DNA of 64,000 bases from Acidimicrobiales bacterium (GTDB taxonomy: Bacteria; Actinomycetota; Acidimicrobiia; Acidimicrobiales; JADJXE01). Positions 1 to 8,332 of this stretch are shown here, piece after piece (the stretch's first letter is position 1; every line of letters starts with the position of its first letter). The notes under the pieces are model-generated. The model saw only the letters and a list, made by a program, of their open reading frames with translations, did not search any database and was not told the DNA's origin. The translations under genes were made by a program, and so were the position numbers. The stretch covers positions 509,001-573,000 of the forward strand of contig JADJXE010000001.1 in assembly GCA_016716005.1 (NCBI GenBank). Reading direction: 5' to 3'.

Positions 1-66
1 CAGGCCCCGCGACGGGGCGCTCGATGGAGACGGAACGCAGATGGCGCGACGCACGGGAGGACTGTG

Positions 67-285
67 ATGCTCGCCTACGACTACCCGCTGCTCGGCATCT
101 TCTGGTCGGTCTTCTTCTTCTCGATGTTCGCGATCGTCGTCTTCGCGGTGATCTGGGCGTTCATCGACAACTTCCGTCGGCGCGACCACAGCGGCTGGAT
201 GAAGGCCCTCTGGGCCCTGATCATCATCGTGCTGCCGCTGCTCGGGACCTTCATCTACATCGTCGCCCGCCCACCCGACGCCTGA
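67..285 (+). CDS. PLDc_N-type small membrane protein
   Basis: This 72-residue protein has two hydrophobic helices (about residues 8-29 and 45-66) joined by a basic, tryptophan-containing stretch, and it ends in a short tail with RPP. The pattern (short N-terminus, helix, RRRDHSGW-like loop, second helix rich in Ile/Val/Leu) is that of the phospholipase D nuclease N-terminal domain (PLDc_N), found alone in many small actinobacterial inner-membrane proteins of unknown role. GTG at 64 and ATG at 67 are adjacent; the Shine-Dalgarno GGGAGG (55-60) is better spaced for the ATG, so I place the start there. It probably has no catalytic activity of its own, as no HKD motif is present. Confidence 0.8.
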   Translation: MLAYDYPLLGIFWSVFFFSMFAIVVFAVIWAFIDNFRRRDHSGWMKALWALIIIVLPLLGTFIYIVARPPDA

Positions 286-347
286 CCCCGGTTCAGGCGG
301 CGCTCGGGGCTCCCCGGGCGGTGGACGGGCCCCTGGTCAGCCGTCGC

Positions 348-1169
348 TCAGGACACGGCCGCGCGGGCTCGCTCACCGTGTCCGACCGGGCGCGCCTTGG
401 CGTCGACGAGTGTGCCGTGCCGGGCGAGCTCGTCGGGGCTCATGGCGGTGCGGAGGGTGCCGAAGAGCACGTCCGCGAGGGGCAGCAGGAAGTTGAGGTT
501 GGCCCCGAGATCGACGTGGTGGATGTAGTGGTGCCGGTCGAGGAACGCGAACCACGGTTGCGCCTCGACGATGCGGTGGCTGCCCGGCCGGTGGATCGTG
601 TCGTGCACGACGATGAAGAGGTTGGAGACGACGGCCGAACCGACCACGACGCCGACGAGGAACGGCACACTCCGCGTCAGGAGCCAGGCGGGCAGCCAGA
701 CCGCGACGGCGCCGATCCCCATGTACCAGGAGAAGTGGGCGAGCCTGACGCCGGCGTTCCGCAACGGCGAGACGTGCGCGTCGGGGGCGCGCCCGCCGAT
801 CGACAGCCGACGAGGCGGACCACCCGTGACGTAGCGCCACGTCGGGAAGAAGGCGACGTGGTGCGCGGTGTGGACCGTGAAGATGGCGCCGAGCGGACGG
901 ATCACCGGCTCGTGGTACACGAACCGGTGCACGTACCACTCGATGGGCGAGGCGACGAGGGGGATGACGCACAGGCCGAGCACGAGGGCCAGCACCGCCT
1001 GCATCCCACCGTCGCCCATGGACCGCACGAGGAGCATCACCCCGCCGACGAGCGCCGCGACCCCGAGCGTGCCTCCCACGACCCGGCGTCGGTCGACGGG
1101 CCGCACCGGGCCGGGCCTGGGTCGCCCCGCCTGTCGCGTCGTCTCACCAGGTCCGAGCACGTCCGGCAT
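348..1169 (-). CDS. Fatty acid hydroxylase / sterol desaturase family protein
   Basis: This 273-residue integral membrane protein belongs to the di-iron fatty acid hydroxylase/sterol desaturase superfamily, which uses O2 to hydroxylate or desaturate lipids, sterols or carotenoids. The histidine boxes that bind the two irons are all visible: HRFVYH (81-86), HTAHH (100-104), HDTIH (189-193) and HHYIHH (213-218). Hydrophobic segments lie near 32-50, 55-75, 143-163 and 168-188. The start is ATG 1169; a longer reading in the same frame runs into coding sequence of the neighbouring gene and is not believable. The substrate cannot be told from sequence; a carotenoid or fatty acyl hydroxylase is the likeliest role. 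Confidence 0.85.
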   Translation of the reverse strand: MPDVLGPGETTRQAGRPRPGPVRPVDRRRVVGGTLGVAALVGGVMLLVRSMGDGGMQAVLALVLGLCVIPLVASPIEWYVHRFVYHEPVIRPLGAIFTVHTAHHVAFFPTWRYVTGGPPRRLSIGGRAPDAHVSPLRNAGVRLAHFSWYMGIGAVAVWLPAWLLTRSVPFLVGVVVGSAVVSNLFIVVHDTIHRPGSHRIVEAQPWFAFLDRHHYIHHVDLGANLNFLLPLADVLFGTLRTAMSPDELARHGTLVDAKARPVGHGERARAAVS

Positions 1170-1264
1170 CGTCGTCTCCCGAGCTCCGATTCCCTCGGGA
1201 CACGAACCGCGCAGCCCCGTCGGTGGGCCAGGGTAGCTCCACGGGTCTGACCTGGGCAGACGGC

Positions 1265-1792
1265 CTACGTCAACCCCGACCAGTCCTCGGGGTTGTCCAT
1301 CACGAGCTGGTCGAGCACGCGGCCGTCGACGCCGTCGACGAGCACCAGGCCCCGGCGCGCCGGGGGGTTCTCGGCCGAGTAGAGGAGGATCTTCCAGGTC
1401 GGCCGGCTGAGCAGGCCACGCCAGCCCATCTGGGCCGAGGCGTGCCCCACCGGGAAGCCCACCGCCCGGGTGGCCGCCACCAGCGCCTGCTTCTCGTCGA
1501 CCCGGAGCGTCCAGCCGGCGACGAGGTGGTAGGCGCCGATGGCCGCCAGCAGGACGGCCGCCCAGAGGAAGCCCTGGTTGACCAGCACCGGGTCGTCGCC
1601 CCGCGTGAGCGCCCACGCCCCGAAGCACCCCGTGGCGATCACGAGGTACAGGACCCCGGGGATGCGGCGGCGGTTGTTGTCGGGGAACCGGTAGGGACCG
1701 ACGAACCCCGACGCGTCCAGGTCCCCGGGCAGCTCGTCGCGGATCTCCTCGTCGGGGCGGGCGGTCGCGCCGTCGCTGGTGGGGTCGGCCAT
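1265..1792 (-). CDS. Conserved two-helix membrane protein, function unknown
   Basis: I do not recognise a named family. The 175-residue protein has an acidic N-terminus, two predicted transmembrane helices (about 44-63 and 72-93) and a C-terminal soluble domain of about 80 residues with a WKILLYSAENPPARRG stretch and the ending NPEDWSGL. It is the third gene of a run with thrS and the HIT gene and is read in the same direction. A TAGCCT hexamer overlapping the HIT stop codon ends 7 bases before the ATG, so it may also have its own leaderless promoter. In mycobacteria the gene after the thrS-HIT pair encodes a phosphatidylinositol phosphate synthase; this protein does not look like one. Confidence 0.7.
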   Translation of the reverse strand: MADPTSDGATARPDEEIRDELPGDLDASGFVGPYRFPDNNRRRIPGVLYLVIATGCFGAWALTRGDDPVLVNQGFLWAAVLLAAIGAYHLVAGWTLRVDEKQALVAATRAVGFPVGHASAQMGWRGLLSRPTWKILLYSAENPPARRGLVLVDGVDGRVLDQLVMDNPEDWSGLT

Positions 1793-1799
1793 CGGCCAG

Positions 1800-1805
1800 A
1801 GGCTA
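1800..1805 (-). promoter_or_regulatory. Putative -10 element, leaderless start of the 1792 gene
   Basis: On the minus strand this reads TAGCCT, with 7 bases to the ATG at 1792, so transcription would begin at or next to the start codon. Its TAG is also the stop codon of the HIT gene. No convincing -35 is visible. Confidence 0.4.
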
Positions 1806-2330
1806 CGGGTGCGGGGTGGGCCGCGGCCAGGCGGCCCGCAGGCGCGCCGCGCTCGACGACAGCGTCTCGGGCATCACCCTGGCCTCGGCCACCGCCGTCA
1901 TGAAGTTGGTGTCGCCGTTCCAGCGCGGGAGCACGTGGACGTGCACGTGGTTGGGCACGCCGGCACCGGCCGAGCGGCCCAGGTTGGCCCCCAGGTTCAC
2001 CCCGTCGGGCCGGTAGGCCGCCTCGATGGCCGTCACCGCGTCGGTGACCGCGGCCCACAGCTCGGCGGCCTCGCCCGGCGTGAGCGCGGCGAGGGTGGCC
2101 ACCTCGCGGTAGGGCATCACCAGGACGTGCCCGTTCGTGTACGGGAACGCGTTGAGGATCGCGAAGCACCGCTCGCCCCGCCACACCACGTGGGTCTCCT
2201 CGTCGGGCAGGCCGCTGGCGAGGATGCGGGTGAAGATCGACCCCTCCCCCGGCGGCTCGCCCCCGTCGGAGGCCGCCGACTCCACGTACGCGGTGCGCCA
2301 GCCCGCCCAGAGCCGGTCGAGCGAGCCCAC
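1803..2330 (-). CDS. HIT-family protein, probable Ap4A phosphorylase
   Basis: This 175-residue protein carries the histidine-triad signature NHVHVHVLPRW, with H128, H130 and H132; the middle histidine is the expected nucleophile for nucleotidyl transfer. HIT proteins hydrolyse or phosphorolyse dinucleoside polyphosphates and nucleotidyl amides. Rv2613c of Mycobacterium tuberculosis, an Ap4A phosphorylase, sits directly after thrS in the same order, so I infer the same activity here: removing Ap4A that aminoacyl-tRNA synthetases such as ThrRS make as a by-product. The start is GTG 2330, 2 bases after the thrS stop, which implies translational coupling; the frame stays open upstream but only inside thrS. 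Confidence 0.85.
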   Translation of the reverse strand: MGSLDRLWAGWRTAYVESAASDGGEPPGEGSIFTRILASGLPDEETHVVWRGERCFAILNAFPYTNGHVLVMPYREVATLAALTPGEAAELWAAVTDAVTAIEAAYRPDGVNLGANLGRSAGAGVPNHVHVHVLPRWNGDTNFMTAVAEARVMPETLSSSAARLRAAWPRPTPHP

Positions 2331-2332
2331 GC

Positions 2333-4279
2333 TCAGGTCGTGTGGGCCAGGACGTCGGCGCGCAGGTGCTCGATGAAGTCGTCGACCCTGACCCCCCGCT
2401 CGACGTCGCCGACGCGGGGGTTGACCCCCACGGTGCCCTCGGCCACGTCCTCGTCGCCGACCACCAGAACATACGGGAGCTTGGCCAGCTTGGCCCGCCG
2501 GATCCTGGTGCCGAGCGGCTCGCCGGCGTCGACGTAGTCGGCCCGGAACCCTTCGGCGCGGAGGCGGTCGACGAGGCGGGCGGCGTAGGTGTGGTGGTCG
2601 TCGCGCACGGGCAGCAGGCGGACCTGCACGGGCGCCAGCCAGGCCGGGAACGCCCCCGCGAAGTGCTCGACCAGCACGCCGAAGAACCGCTCCAGCGAGC
2701 CGAACAGGGCGCGGTGGATCATGATCGGGCGGTGCCGGGCGTTGTCGGCCCCGACGTACTCGATGTCGAAGCGCTCCGGCAGGTTGAAGTCGTACTGGAT
2801 GGTCGACAGCTGCCACCTGCGCCCGATGGCGTCGCGCACCTTGACGTCGATCTTGGGCCCGTAGAAGGCGCCGCCCCCCTCGTCGAGCTCGAAGGGCAGA
2901 CCCTCTCGCACCAGCGCCGACCGGAGTGCCTCGGTCGCCTCGTCCCACGCCGCGTCGTCGCCGATCGACTTCTCCACGGGTCGGGTCGACAGGTTGGCCT
3001 CGAACTCGTCGAAGCCGAAGGCGCGCAGCACCGACAGCACGAACCCGAGCAGGCTGGCGACCTCGTCGACGGCCTGGTCGGGGGTGCAGAAGATGTGGCT
3101 GTCGTCCTGGGTGAACCCCCGCATGCGCATGAGCCCGTGGAGGGTGCCGGACCGCTCGTACCGGTAGACGGTGCCGAGCTCGAACAGGCGCACCGGGAGG
3201 TCGCGGTAGCTGCGCTGGCTCGACTTGTAGACCATCACGTGGAACGGGCAGTTCATCGGCTTCGGGTAGTACTGCCCGTTGTCCATCTCCATGGGCGGGT
3301 ACATGGCGTCGGCGTAGAAGTCGAGGTGCCCGCTCGTCTCCCACAGCCCCGCCCGGGCGATGTGGGGCGAGAAGACGAACTCGTAGCCGCCCCGCTCGTG
3401 GCGCTCGCGGCTGTAGTCCTCCATGAGCTTGCGCACCAGGGCACCCTTGGGGTGCCACACGGCCAGCCCGCCGCCGACCTCGTCCGGCCACGAGAGCAGG
3501 TCGAGCTCGACGGCGAGCTTGCGGTGATCGCGCTTCTCGGCCTCCTCGAGGCGGTGGAGGTGCTCGGCCAGCGCCTCGGCCGACTCCCACGCCGTGCCGT
3601 AGATCCGCTGGAGCATCGGGTTGCGCTCGTCGCCCCGCCAGTACGCACCGGCCACCTTCATGAGCTTGAAGTGGCCCAGCCGGCCGGTGGACGGGACGTG
3701 GGGACCCCGGCAGAGGTCGACGAACTCGGGCGTGTTCCGGTAGACGCTCACCGCACCGCCGGCCGCACCCTCGGCCACGTCGACGCCCTCGATGATCGCC
3801 CGCTTGTAGGGCTGGTCGGCGAAGAGCTCGAGCCCCTCCTCCTGGTTGAGCTCGCTCCGGACGAAGGGCTGGTCGTCGGCGACGATCTCGCGCATCTTGG
3901 CCTCGATGCGTTCGAGGTCGTCGTCGGTGAAGGTGCCGCCGCCGGGCAGCTCGAAGTCGTAGTAGAAGCCGTGCTCGATCGGCGGACCGATGGCGAAGCG
4001 GGCACCGGGGAAGAGCGCCAGCACGGCCTGGGCCAGCACGTGCGCGGTCGAGTGCCGCAGCACGTGGCGGCCCGGCTCCGAGCCGGCGGTGACGATGGCC
4101 GCCGACGCGCCCTCGGGCAGCGGGGCCCCCAGGTCGCGCTCGACCCCGTCGACCACCACCGCGACCGCGTCGCGAGCCAGGCGGGGCCCGATCGCGGCGG
4201 CCAGGTCGGCTCCTGTGGCGCCGTCGGGCAGGGAGCGCGCGGAGCCGTCGGGGAGCGTGACAGTGATCTGGTCGGCCAT
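2333..4279 (-). CDS. thrS: Threonine-tRNA ligase
   Basis: This 648-residue class II aminoacyl-tRNA synthetase charges tRNA-Thr with threonine in the cytoplasm. Order of domains: TGS (1-65), the editing domain with HSTAHVLAQ (76-84), the catalytic core with the zinc-binding MNCPFH and motif 2 around YRYERSGTLHGLMRMRGF, FYGPKID, motif 3 GSLERFFGVL, and a C-terminal anticodon-binding domain. Length and motifs are those of a full, editing-competent ThrRS. ATG 4279 is preceded 8 bases upstream by TAGGCT, so the transcript is probably leaderless; I see no T-box in the short gap upstream. The HIT gene follows 2 bases after the stop. Confidence 0.97.
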   Translation of the reverse strand: MADQITVTLPDGSARSLPDGATGADLAAAIGPRLARDAVAVVVDGVERDLGAPLPEGASAAIVTAGSEPGRHVLRHSTAHVLAQAVLALFPGARFAIGPPIEHGFYYDFELPGGGTFTDDDLERIEAKMREIVADDQPFVRSELNQEEGLELFADQPYKRAIIEGVDVAEGAAGGAVSVYRNTPEFVDLCRGPHVPSTGRLGHFKLMKVAGAYWRGDERNPMLQRIYGTAWESAEALAEHLHRLEEAEKRDHRKLAVELDLLSWPDEVGGGLAVWHPKGALVRKLMEDYSRERHERGGYEFVFSPHIARAGLWETSGHLDFYADAMYPPMEMDNGQYYPKPMNCPFHVMVYKSSQRSYRDLPVRLFELGTVYRYERSGTLHGLMRMRGFTQDDSHIFCTPDQAVDEVASLLGFVLSVLRAFGFDEFEANLSTRPVEKSIGDDAAWDEATEALRSALVREGLPFELDEGGGAFYGPKIDVKVRDAIGRRWQLSTIQYDFNLPERFDIEYVGADNARHRPIMIHRALFGSLERFFGVLVEHFAGAFPAWLAPVQVRLLPVRDDHHTYAARLVDRLRAEGFRADYVDAGEPLGTRIRRAKLAKLPYVLVVGDEDVAEGTVGVNPRVGDVERGVRVDDFIEHLRADVLAHTT

Positions 4280-4287
4280 CGCCGGCG

Positions 4288-4293
4288 AGCCTA
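4288..4293 (-). promoter_or_regulatory. Putative -10 element of thrS (leaderless)
   Basis: Minus-strand TAGGCT ends 8 bases before the thrS ATG, fitting a transcript that starts at the initiation codon. There is no Shine-Dalgarno sequence before this start. Confidence 0.45.
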
Positions 4294-4353
4294 CCGGCCG
4301 CCCGGACGCTCCCCGGAGCAGTTCGGGCGTCGGGACCGGACCGCGGCCTCGGC

Positions 4354-5100
4354 TCAGGCGAAGGCGGCGGCGATCACCGCCGGGCCCTCGACCGGCCCCG
4401 GCAGCCTGGCCACGTCGGTGGGCAGGTTCTCCGACGTCTTGGTGGCGTACGCGTCGACGTACTCCTGGCCCGAGAGCTCGCGGATCTCGAACATCACCTC
4501 GTCGGTGATGCTGCGGAGGACGAGCCGATCGCTCGCCCGGTCGAGGTAGCGCGTGACCTTGATGGGCCGGCCGATCCGGATCTGGGCAGCCAGGAACGGC
4601 CGGGGCACCAGGGCGTCGGGCGGCTGGATCTCGCGCGTGCCGCGGATCCCCACCGGGTAGATGGGGCAGCCGGCCCGCAGGGCCAGGCGGGCCACGCCGG
4701 TGTGGCCCTTGTGGAGCACCCCGTCGCGCGAGCGGGTGCCCTCGGGGAAGATCCCGAACAGCTCGCCGCGGTCGAGCACCCCCTGGGCCGCGCTGAGCGC
4801 GCCCTCGCTGGCCTCGCCACCGGACCGGTCGATGGGGATCATCCCCATGGCCGGGAACAGGTGCTTCGTCTTCCACGAGTCCATGTACTCGGCCTTGCCG
4901 ACGAACGTGATGCGGCGGGGAAGGGTGAGCATCAGGAACGCCGAGTCGAGGAACGAGACGTGGTTCGGGGCGAGGATCGCCGGCCCGGTCGCCGGCAGGC
5001 GGTCGAGGCCCTCGACGTGGATGCGCCACAGGAACTTGCGGACGGGCCCGAGGACGCGCCGGCCCACGTCCTGCAGGTGTCCAGGTTCTCGCTGCGGCAT
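4354..5100 (-). CDS. plsC: 1-acyl-sn-glycerol-3-phosphate acyltransferase
   Basis: This 248-residue lysophosphatidate acyltransferase places the second acyl chain on glycerol-3-phosphate to make phosphatidic acid at the cytoplasmic face of the membrane. Acyltransferase block I NHVSFLD (46-52, with H47 and D52 as the catalytic pair), block III FPEGTRS (118-124) and the later YPVGIRGT block are present. The weak hydrophobic stretch near 36-62 fits a peripheral or single-anchor enzyme. The ATG at 5100 is chosen because the frame upstream has no protein-like character. It is read in the same direction as thrS but separated from it by 74 bases. The acyl specificity is unknown. Confidence 0.9.
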   Translation of the reverse strand: MPQREPGHLQDVGRRVLGPVRKFLWRIHVEGLDRLPATGPAILAPNHVSFLDSAFLMLTLPRRITFVGKAEYMDSWKTKHLFPAMGMIPIDRSGGEASEGALSAAQGVLDRGELFGIFPEGTRSRDGVLHKGHTGVARLALRAGCPIYPVGIRGTREIQPPDALVPRPFLAAQIRIGRPIKVTRYLDRASDRLVLRSITDEVMFEIRELSGQEYVDAYATKTSENLPTDVARLPGPVEGPAVIAAAFA

Positions 5101-5185
5101 CGCGGCCCCCGCTCGTGGTCGATGTCTCCCCACCCAGGTTACGTGGTGACGAACGTCACGGTGGCGCGGCCGGCTGGGGGAGGGG

Positions 5186-6337
5186 TCAGGCCCGTCGGGG
5201 TGCGTGGCCGACCGGGCGGTCGAGGCGCACCCCCAGCAGCGCCGCCGCGGCCGACACACCGTGTCCGGCCGCGGCCGCGGCGTCGACGGCGGCGATCGCG
5301 GCCGGCGTGTCGAGATCGTCGTCGAGCGCGGCCCGCACCTCGTCGAGGCCGCCCTCGCCCTCGCCCGCCGCGCACCACGCCTCGAGCCGCACCGACGCCT
5401 CGGGCATGATCCCGGGTTCCCACTCCCAGGAGTCGCGGTACCGGTGCGCCAGCACGCCGAGGCGGATGGCGCGAGGGTCGTAGCGGAGCAGCAGGTCGCT
5501 CACGAACACCAGGTTCCCCAGCGACTTGGACATCTTCGAGCCGTCCATGCGGACCATGGCCTGGTGCATCCAGTGGCGCACGAAGGGCTCGCCCGTCGCG
5601 GCCTCGCTCTGGGCGCGCTCGCACTCGTGGTGGGGGAAGACCAGGTCGGAGCCACCGCCGTGCAGGTCGATCGTGGTGCCGAGCTCGCGCAGGGCCAGCG
5701 CCGAGCACTCGACGTGCCAGCCCGGACGGCCCGCCCCCCACAGCGACTCCCATGCGGGCTCGTCGGGCGCCGAGGGCTGCCACAGCACGAAGTCGAGGGG
5801 GTCGCGCTTGTTCGGGTCGTCGGGGTTCCCCCCGCGCTCGGCCGCGAGCAACAGCATCTCGTCGCGGTCGTAGCCACTCACGTGACCGAAGCCGTCGAAG
5901 GACCCCACGTCGAAGTACACGGCTCCGCCGGCGGTGTACGCGTGCCCGCGCTCGAGCACCATCCCGATGAAGCCGCGGATGTCGGGGATGGCCGACGTGG
6001 CCCGGGGCTCGCTCCAGCAGGGGAGCATCTCGAGGGCGCTCATGTCGGCCTGGAACCGGGCGACCTCGGCCGCGGCCAGGTCGAGGTAGTGCACGCCCAG
6101 CTCACGGGCCTTGCGGAGGATGTCGTCGTCGACGTCGGTGATGTTGCGGACGCACCGGGTGTCGTGGCCGAGGTCGCGGAGGCGCCGCTGGAGGACGTCG
6201 TAGGTCAGGTACGTGGCTGCGTGACCGAGGTGCGTGGCGTCGTAGGGCGTGATGCCGCAGGTGTACATGGCGACCAGGGGGCCCGGCTCGAAGGGCACGA
6301 CCGCCCGGCGGGCGGTGTCGTACAGGCGCATGGGCAC
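5186..6337 (-). CDS. mshC: Cysteine:1-D-myo-inosityl 2-amino-2-deoxy-glucopyranoside ligase
   Basis: MshC joins cysteine to GlcN-Ins in mycothiol synthesis. The 383-residue protein is a shortened CysRS relative without the tRNA-binding tail. The motif YTCGITPYDATHLGHA (25-40), with zinc-binding C28 and a HIGH-type THLGHA, is the MshC form rather than that of true CysRS. WHVECSA, the zinc-site FPHHECE and KMSKSLGN follow. GDV-like and YDRDEMLLLAAERGG segments match mycobacterial MshC. GTG 6337 and ATG 6331 are both possible; the second fits a TAGACC hexamer 7 bases upstream. Its presence implies that this organism uses mycothiol as its low-molecular-weight thiol. Confidence 0.9.
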   Translation of the reverse strand: MPMRLYDTARRAVVPFEPGPLVAMYTCGITPYDATHLGHAATYLTYDVLQRRLRDLGHDTRCVRNITDVDDDILRKARELGVHYLDLAAAEVARFQADMSALEMLPCWSEPRATSAIPDIRGFIGMVLERGHAYTAGGAVYFDVGSFDGFGHVSGYDRDEMLLLAAERGGNPDDPNKRDPLDFVLWQPSAPDEPAWESLWGAGRPGWHVECSALALRELGTTIDLHGGGSDLVFPHHECERAQSEAATGEPFVRHWMHQAMVRMDGSKMSKSLGNLVFVSDLLLRYDPRAIRLGVLAHRYRDSWEWEPGIMPEASVRLEAWCAAGEGEGGLDEVRAALDDDLDTPAAIAAVDAAAAAGHGVSAAAALLGVRLDRPVGHAPRRA

Positions 6338-6402
6338 GGGTCTACACGCGGAGCCGGTGCTCGCGACGGACGGACGGCCCGGAGGCGGCGACCGGGCCCC
6401 GT

Positions 6403-7062
6403 CTACACGTCGTGGATGCCGGTGAGCCGCACGGCCACGCGGGTCTTGTAGCGCATGTTCAGCTGCAGGAGCACCGCCGCGAACGCCTCGATGGGCGCGG
6501 CGTTGGACAGCTCACCGGCATCGAGGGGCCGCAACCCCGGGATCCGCTCGACGATGTGGGCCGTGGCGTCGGTGGCCGAGGGGTGATCGGAGCAGATGAG
6601 CACGTCGCTCTCCACCGGCGCGTCGATGGTGCCCAGCTCCTTGGCCGGCACGTGATGGAACGCGGCGGCCACCTTCGAGCCGGGCACAGCGGCCTGCACG
6701 CTCGCCGCCACCGACCCACGGGGCGGCACCAGGGGCTGGAACTCGTGGCCCACCTTGGCCAGGGCGTTGGCCATCGAGATCACCACCTTGCCCCGCAGCT
6801 GGCGGGCCACCGACGCTGCGGTGGGCGGTGCCGCGTCCCACGGCGTGGCGATCACCACCACGTCGGCGTCCGAGGCCCCCTCGTTGTCCGCGGCATCGAT
6901 GGAGAGCTCGTGGCCGGGCCACCGCTCGACGATGCCGTCGCGCGCCTCGAGGGCCCGGTACCGCGACCGCGATCCCAGGACGACGTCGAACCCGACCGAT
7001 GCCAGACGGGCGGACAGGGCCCGGCCGGCCGGTCCCGTCGCCCCGAGGATCCCGATTCGCAC
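6403..7062 (-). CDS. npdG: F420-dependent NADP reductase
   Basis: This 219-residue enzyme transfers hydride between NADPH and coenzyme F420 and supplies reduced F420 to flavin- and F420-dependent oxidoreductases. The N-terminal Rossmann motif GILGATGPAGRAL is followed by VLGSRSRYRA, whose arginine/serine pair marks NADP binding, and by VVIATPWDAAPPT. The C-terminal half (AAFHHVPAKELG, LLQLNMRYKTR) matches actinobacterial and archaeal Fno/NpdG proteins. The start is GTG 7062 directly before R-I-G-I-L. It faces fabI across a 112-base gap. An LLM-class oxidoreductase elsewhere in the window (from 51767) is a likely user of the F420 pool. Confidence 0.9.
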   Translation of the reverse strand: MRIGILGATGPAGRALSARLASVGFDVVLGSRSRYRALEARDGIVERWPGHELSIDAADNEGASDADVVVIATPWDAAPPTAASVARQLRGKVVISMANALAKVGHEFQPLVPPRGSVAASVQAAVPGSKVAAAFHHVPAKELGTIDAPVESDVLICSDHPSATDATAHIVERIPGLRPLDAGELSNAAPIEAFAAVLLQLNMRYKTRVAVRLTGIHDV

Positions 7063-7140
7063 CGCGACACCTTCGCATCCCCGCGGCGGCCGGGCCAGCC
7101 CGGACGCCCGCCCCAGCGGCGCGGAGCCGCGGTCCACCGG

Positions 7141-7146
7141 TACGGT
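7141..7146 (+). promoter_or_regulatory. Putative -10 element upstream of fabI
   Basis: TACGGT lies 28 bases before the fabI ATG, leaving a short leader that carries the GGAGG ribosome site at 7165-7169. No clear -35 can be assigned. Confidence 0.3.
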
Positions 7147-7174
7147 GAGCAGCCGTCCCGCAGCGGAGGTGGAC

Positions 7175-7942
7175 ATGGGGATCCTGGACGGCAAGCGCAT
7201 CCTGGTCACCGGCGTGCTCACCGACGCCTCGCTGGCCTTCGCCGTGGCCCGCATGGCCCAGGACGAGGGCGCCGAGGTGGTGCTCACCGGGGCCGGCCGG
7301 GGGCTCTCGCTCACTCGCCGGACCGCCCGCAAGCTGCCCATCGCGCCCGAGGTCCTCGAGCTCGACGTCACCGACGAGTCCCACGTGGCCGCCGTGCGGG
7401 ACGCGCTGGCGGCACGCTGGGGCCGCGTCGACGGGGCGCTCCACGCCGTCGGCTTCGCGCCCGCCGACTGCCTGGGCGGGGACATCCTCAGAGCCGGGTG
7501 GCCCGACGTGTCGGTGGCCCTCCACATCTCCGCGTACTCCCTCAAGGCCCTCGCCGACGCGGTCGCTCCGCTGATGGACGGGGGCGGGTCGATCGTCGCC
7601 CTCGACTTCGACGCGCGGGTGGCCTGGCCCGCCTACGACTGGATGGGCGTGGCCAAGGCCGCGCTGGAGTCGACGGGCCGCTACCTGGCGCGCGATCTCG
7701 GCGCGCGGGGCATCCGGGTGAACCTGGTGGCGGCCGGGCCGATCCGCACGATGGCGGCCAGGTCCATCCCCGGGTTCGCCCGCTTCGAGGAGGTCTGGGA
7801 CGAGCGGGCGCCGCTCGGATGGGACGTCGACGACCCGGATGCGGTCGCCCGGGCCTGCGTCGCGCTGCTGTCCGACTGGTTCCCCCGCACGACCGGCGAG
7901 ATGGTGCACGTCGACGGCGGCTACCACGCCATGGGGGCCTAG
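7175..7942 (+). CDS. fabI: Enoyl-[acyl-carrier-protein] reductase, InhA-like
   Basis: This 255-residue SDR enzyme performs the last reduction of the type II fatty acid elongation cycle with NADH. It resembles mycobacterial InhA more than E. coli FabI: RILVTGVLTDASLAFAVA aligns with the InhA nucleotide-binding loop, LELDV follows, and the catalytic set is F147 in LDFD, Y154 and K161 (YDWMGVAK). NLVAAGPIRT and ALLSDWFPRTTGE are also InhA-like. In InhA the residue after the HS of HSIGF is part of the isoniazid-NAD pocket; here the motif is HAVGF, so Ser94 is replaced by Ala. ATG 7175 has a good ribosome site (GGAGG, 7165-7169). Confidence 0.92.
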   Translation: MGILDGKRILVTGVLTDASLAFAVARMAQDEGAEVVLTGAGRGLSLTRRTARKLPIAPEVLELDVTDESHVAAVRDALAARWGRVDGALHAVGFAPADCLGGDILRAGWPDVSVALHISAYSLKALADAVAPLMDGGGSIVALDFDARVAWPAYDWMGVAKAALESTGRYLARDLGARGIRVNLVAAGPIRTMAARSIPGFARFEEVWDERAPLGWDVDDPDAVARACVALLSDWFPRTTGEMVHVDGGYHAMGA

Positions 7943-7962
7943 GCCAGCGCCGGGGCGGCCCG

Positions 7963-8322
7963 CTACCGGTCGGGCGGGTCGGGCGCCGCGTACCTGGGGT
8001 TGGCCACCGCCAGCTTGTCCCGCACGGTCGCGGCCACGGCCGCCCGGACCTCGTCGTAGCGGTCGTCGAGGGCACCACTGCGGATCGCGGCGGCCAGCTC
8101 GGCCTCGTCGGCGACGCCCAGCGACGCCAGCCGCTCGGCGTGGTCGGCGGCCTGCTCGGGCCCGAGCTCGAGCTCGCGCTCCACCATGCCGAGCACGTTC
8201 ACCGCCACCCGGGTGTGGAACTGGAGCCGGCCCTCCACCGCGGGCAGCACCTCGCGCTCGAGCCACTCGCGCACGGCCTCGACCAGCTGCTGCGCGCTGG
8301 GCGCGTCGTGGGGCGCGGTCAC
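7963..8322 (-). CDS. DUF6285 domain protein
   Basis: This 119-residue, mostly helical and highly charged protein matches my memory of DUF6285, a small domain usually encoded beside an ACAD10-type phosphotransferase and acyl-CoA dehydrogenases. A HTRVAVNVLGMVERELELG stretch lies in the centre. It starts at GTG 8322, ten bases after the phosphotransferase stop, so the two are almost certainly co-translated. No catalytic motif is evident; I infer that it is an accessory subunit of the phosphotransferase. The biochemical role is not known to me. Confidence 0.7.
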   Translation of the reverse strand: MTAPHDAPSAQQLVEAVREWLEREVLPAVEGRLQFHTRVAVNVLGMVERELELGPEQAADHAERLASLGVADEAELAAAIRSGALDDRYDEVRAAVAATVRDKLAVANPRYAAPDPPDR

Positions 8323-8332
8323 CGGGACGCGC

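Noticed and set aside
24..1250. Open frame of 408 codons on the plus strand at the window start
   Set aside because: It lies over the membrane protein and antisense to the hydroxylase with all its histidine boxes. Composition (Arg, Pro, Gly, Asp) is that of a GC-rich shadow frame.
4280..4353. T-box leader for thrS
   Set aside because: Just 74 bases separate thrS from plsC and no T-box sequence or specifier loop is visible; the start looks leaderless.
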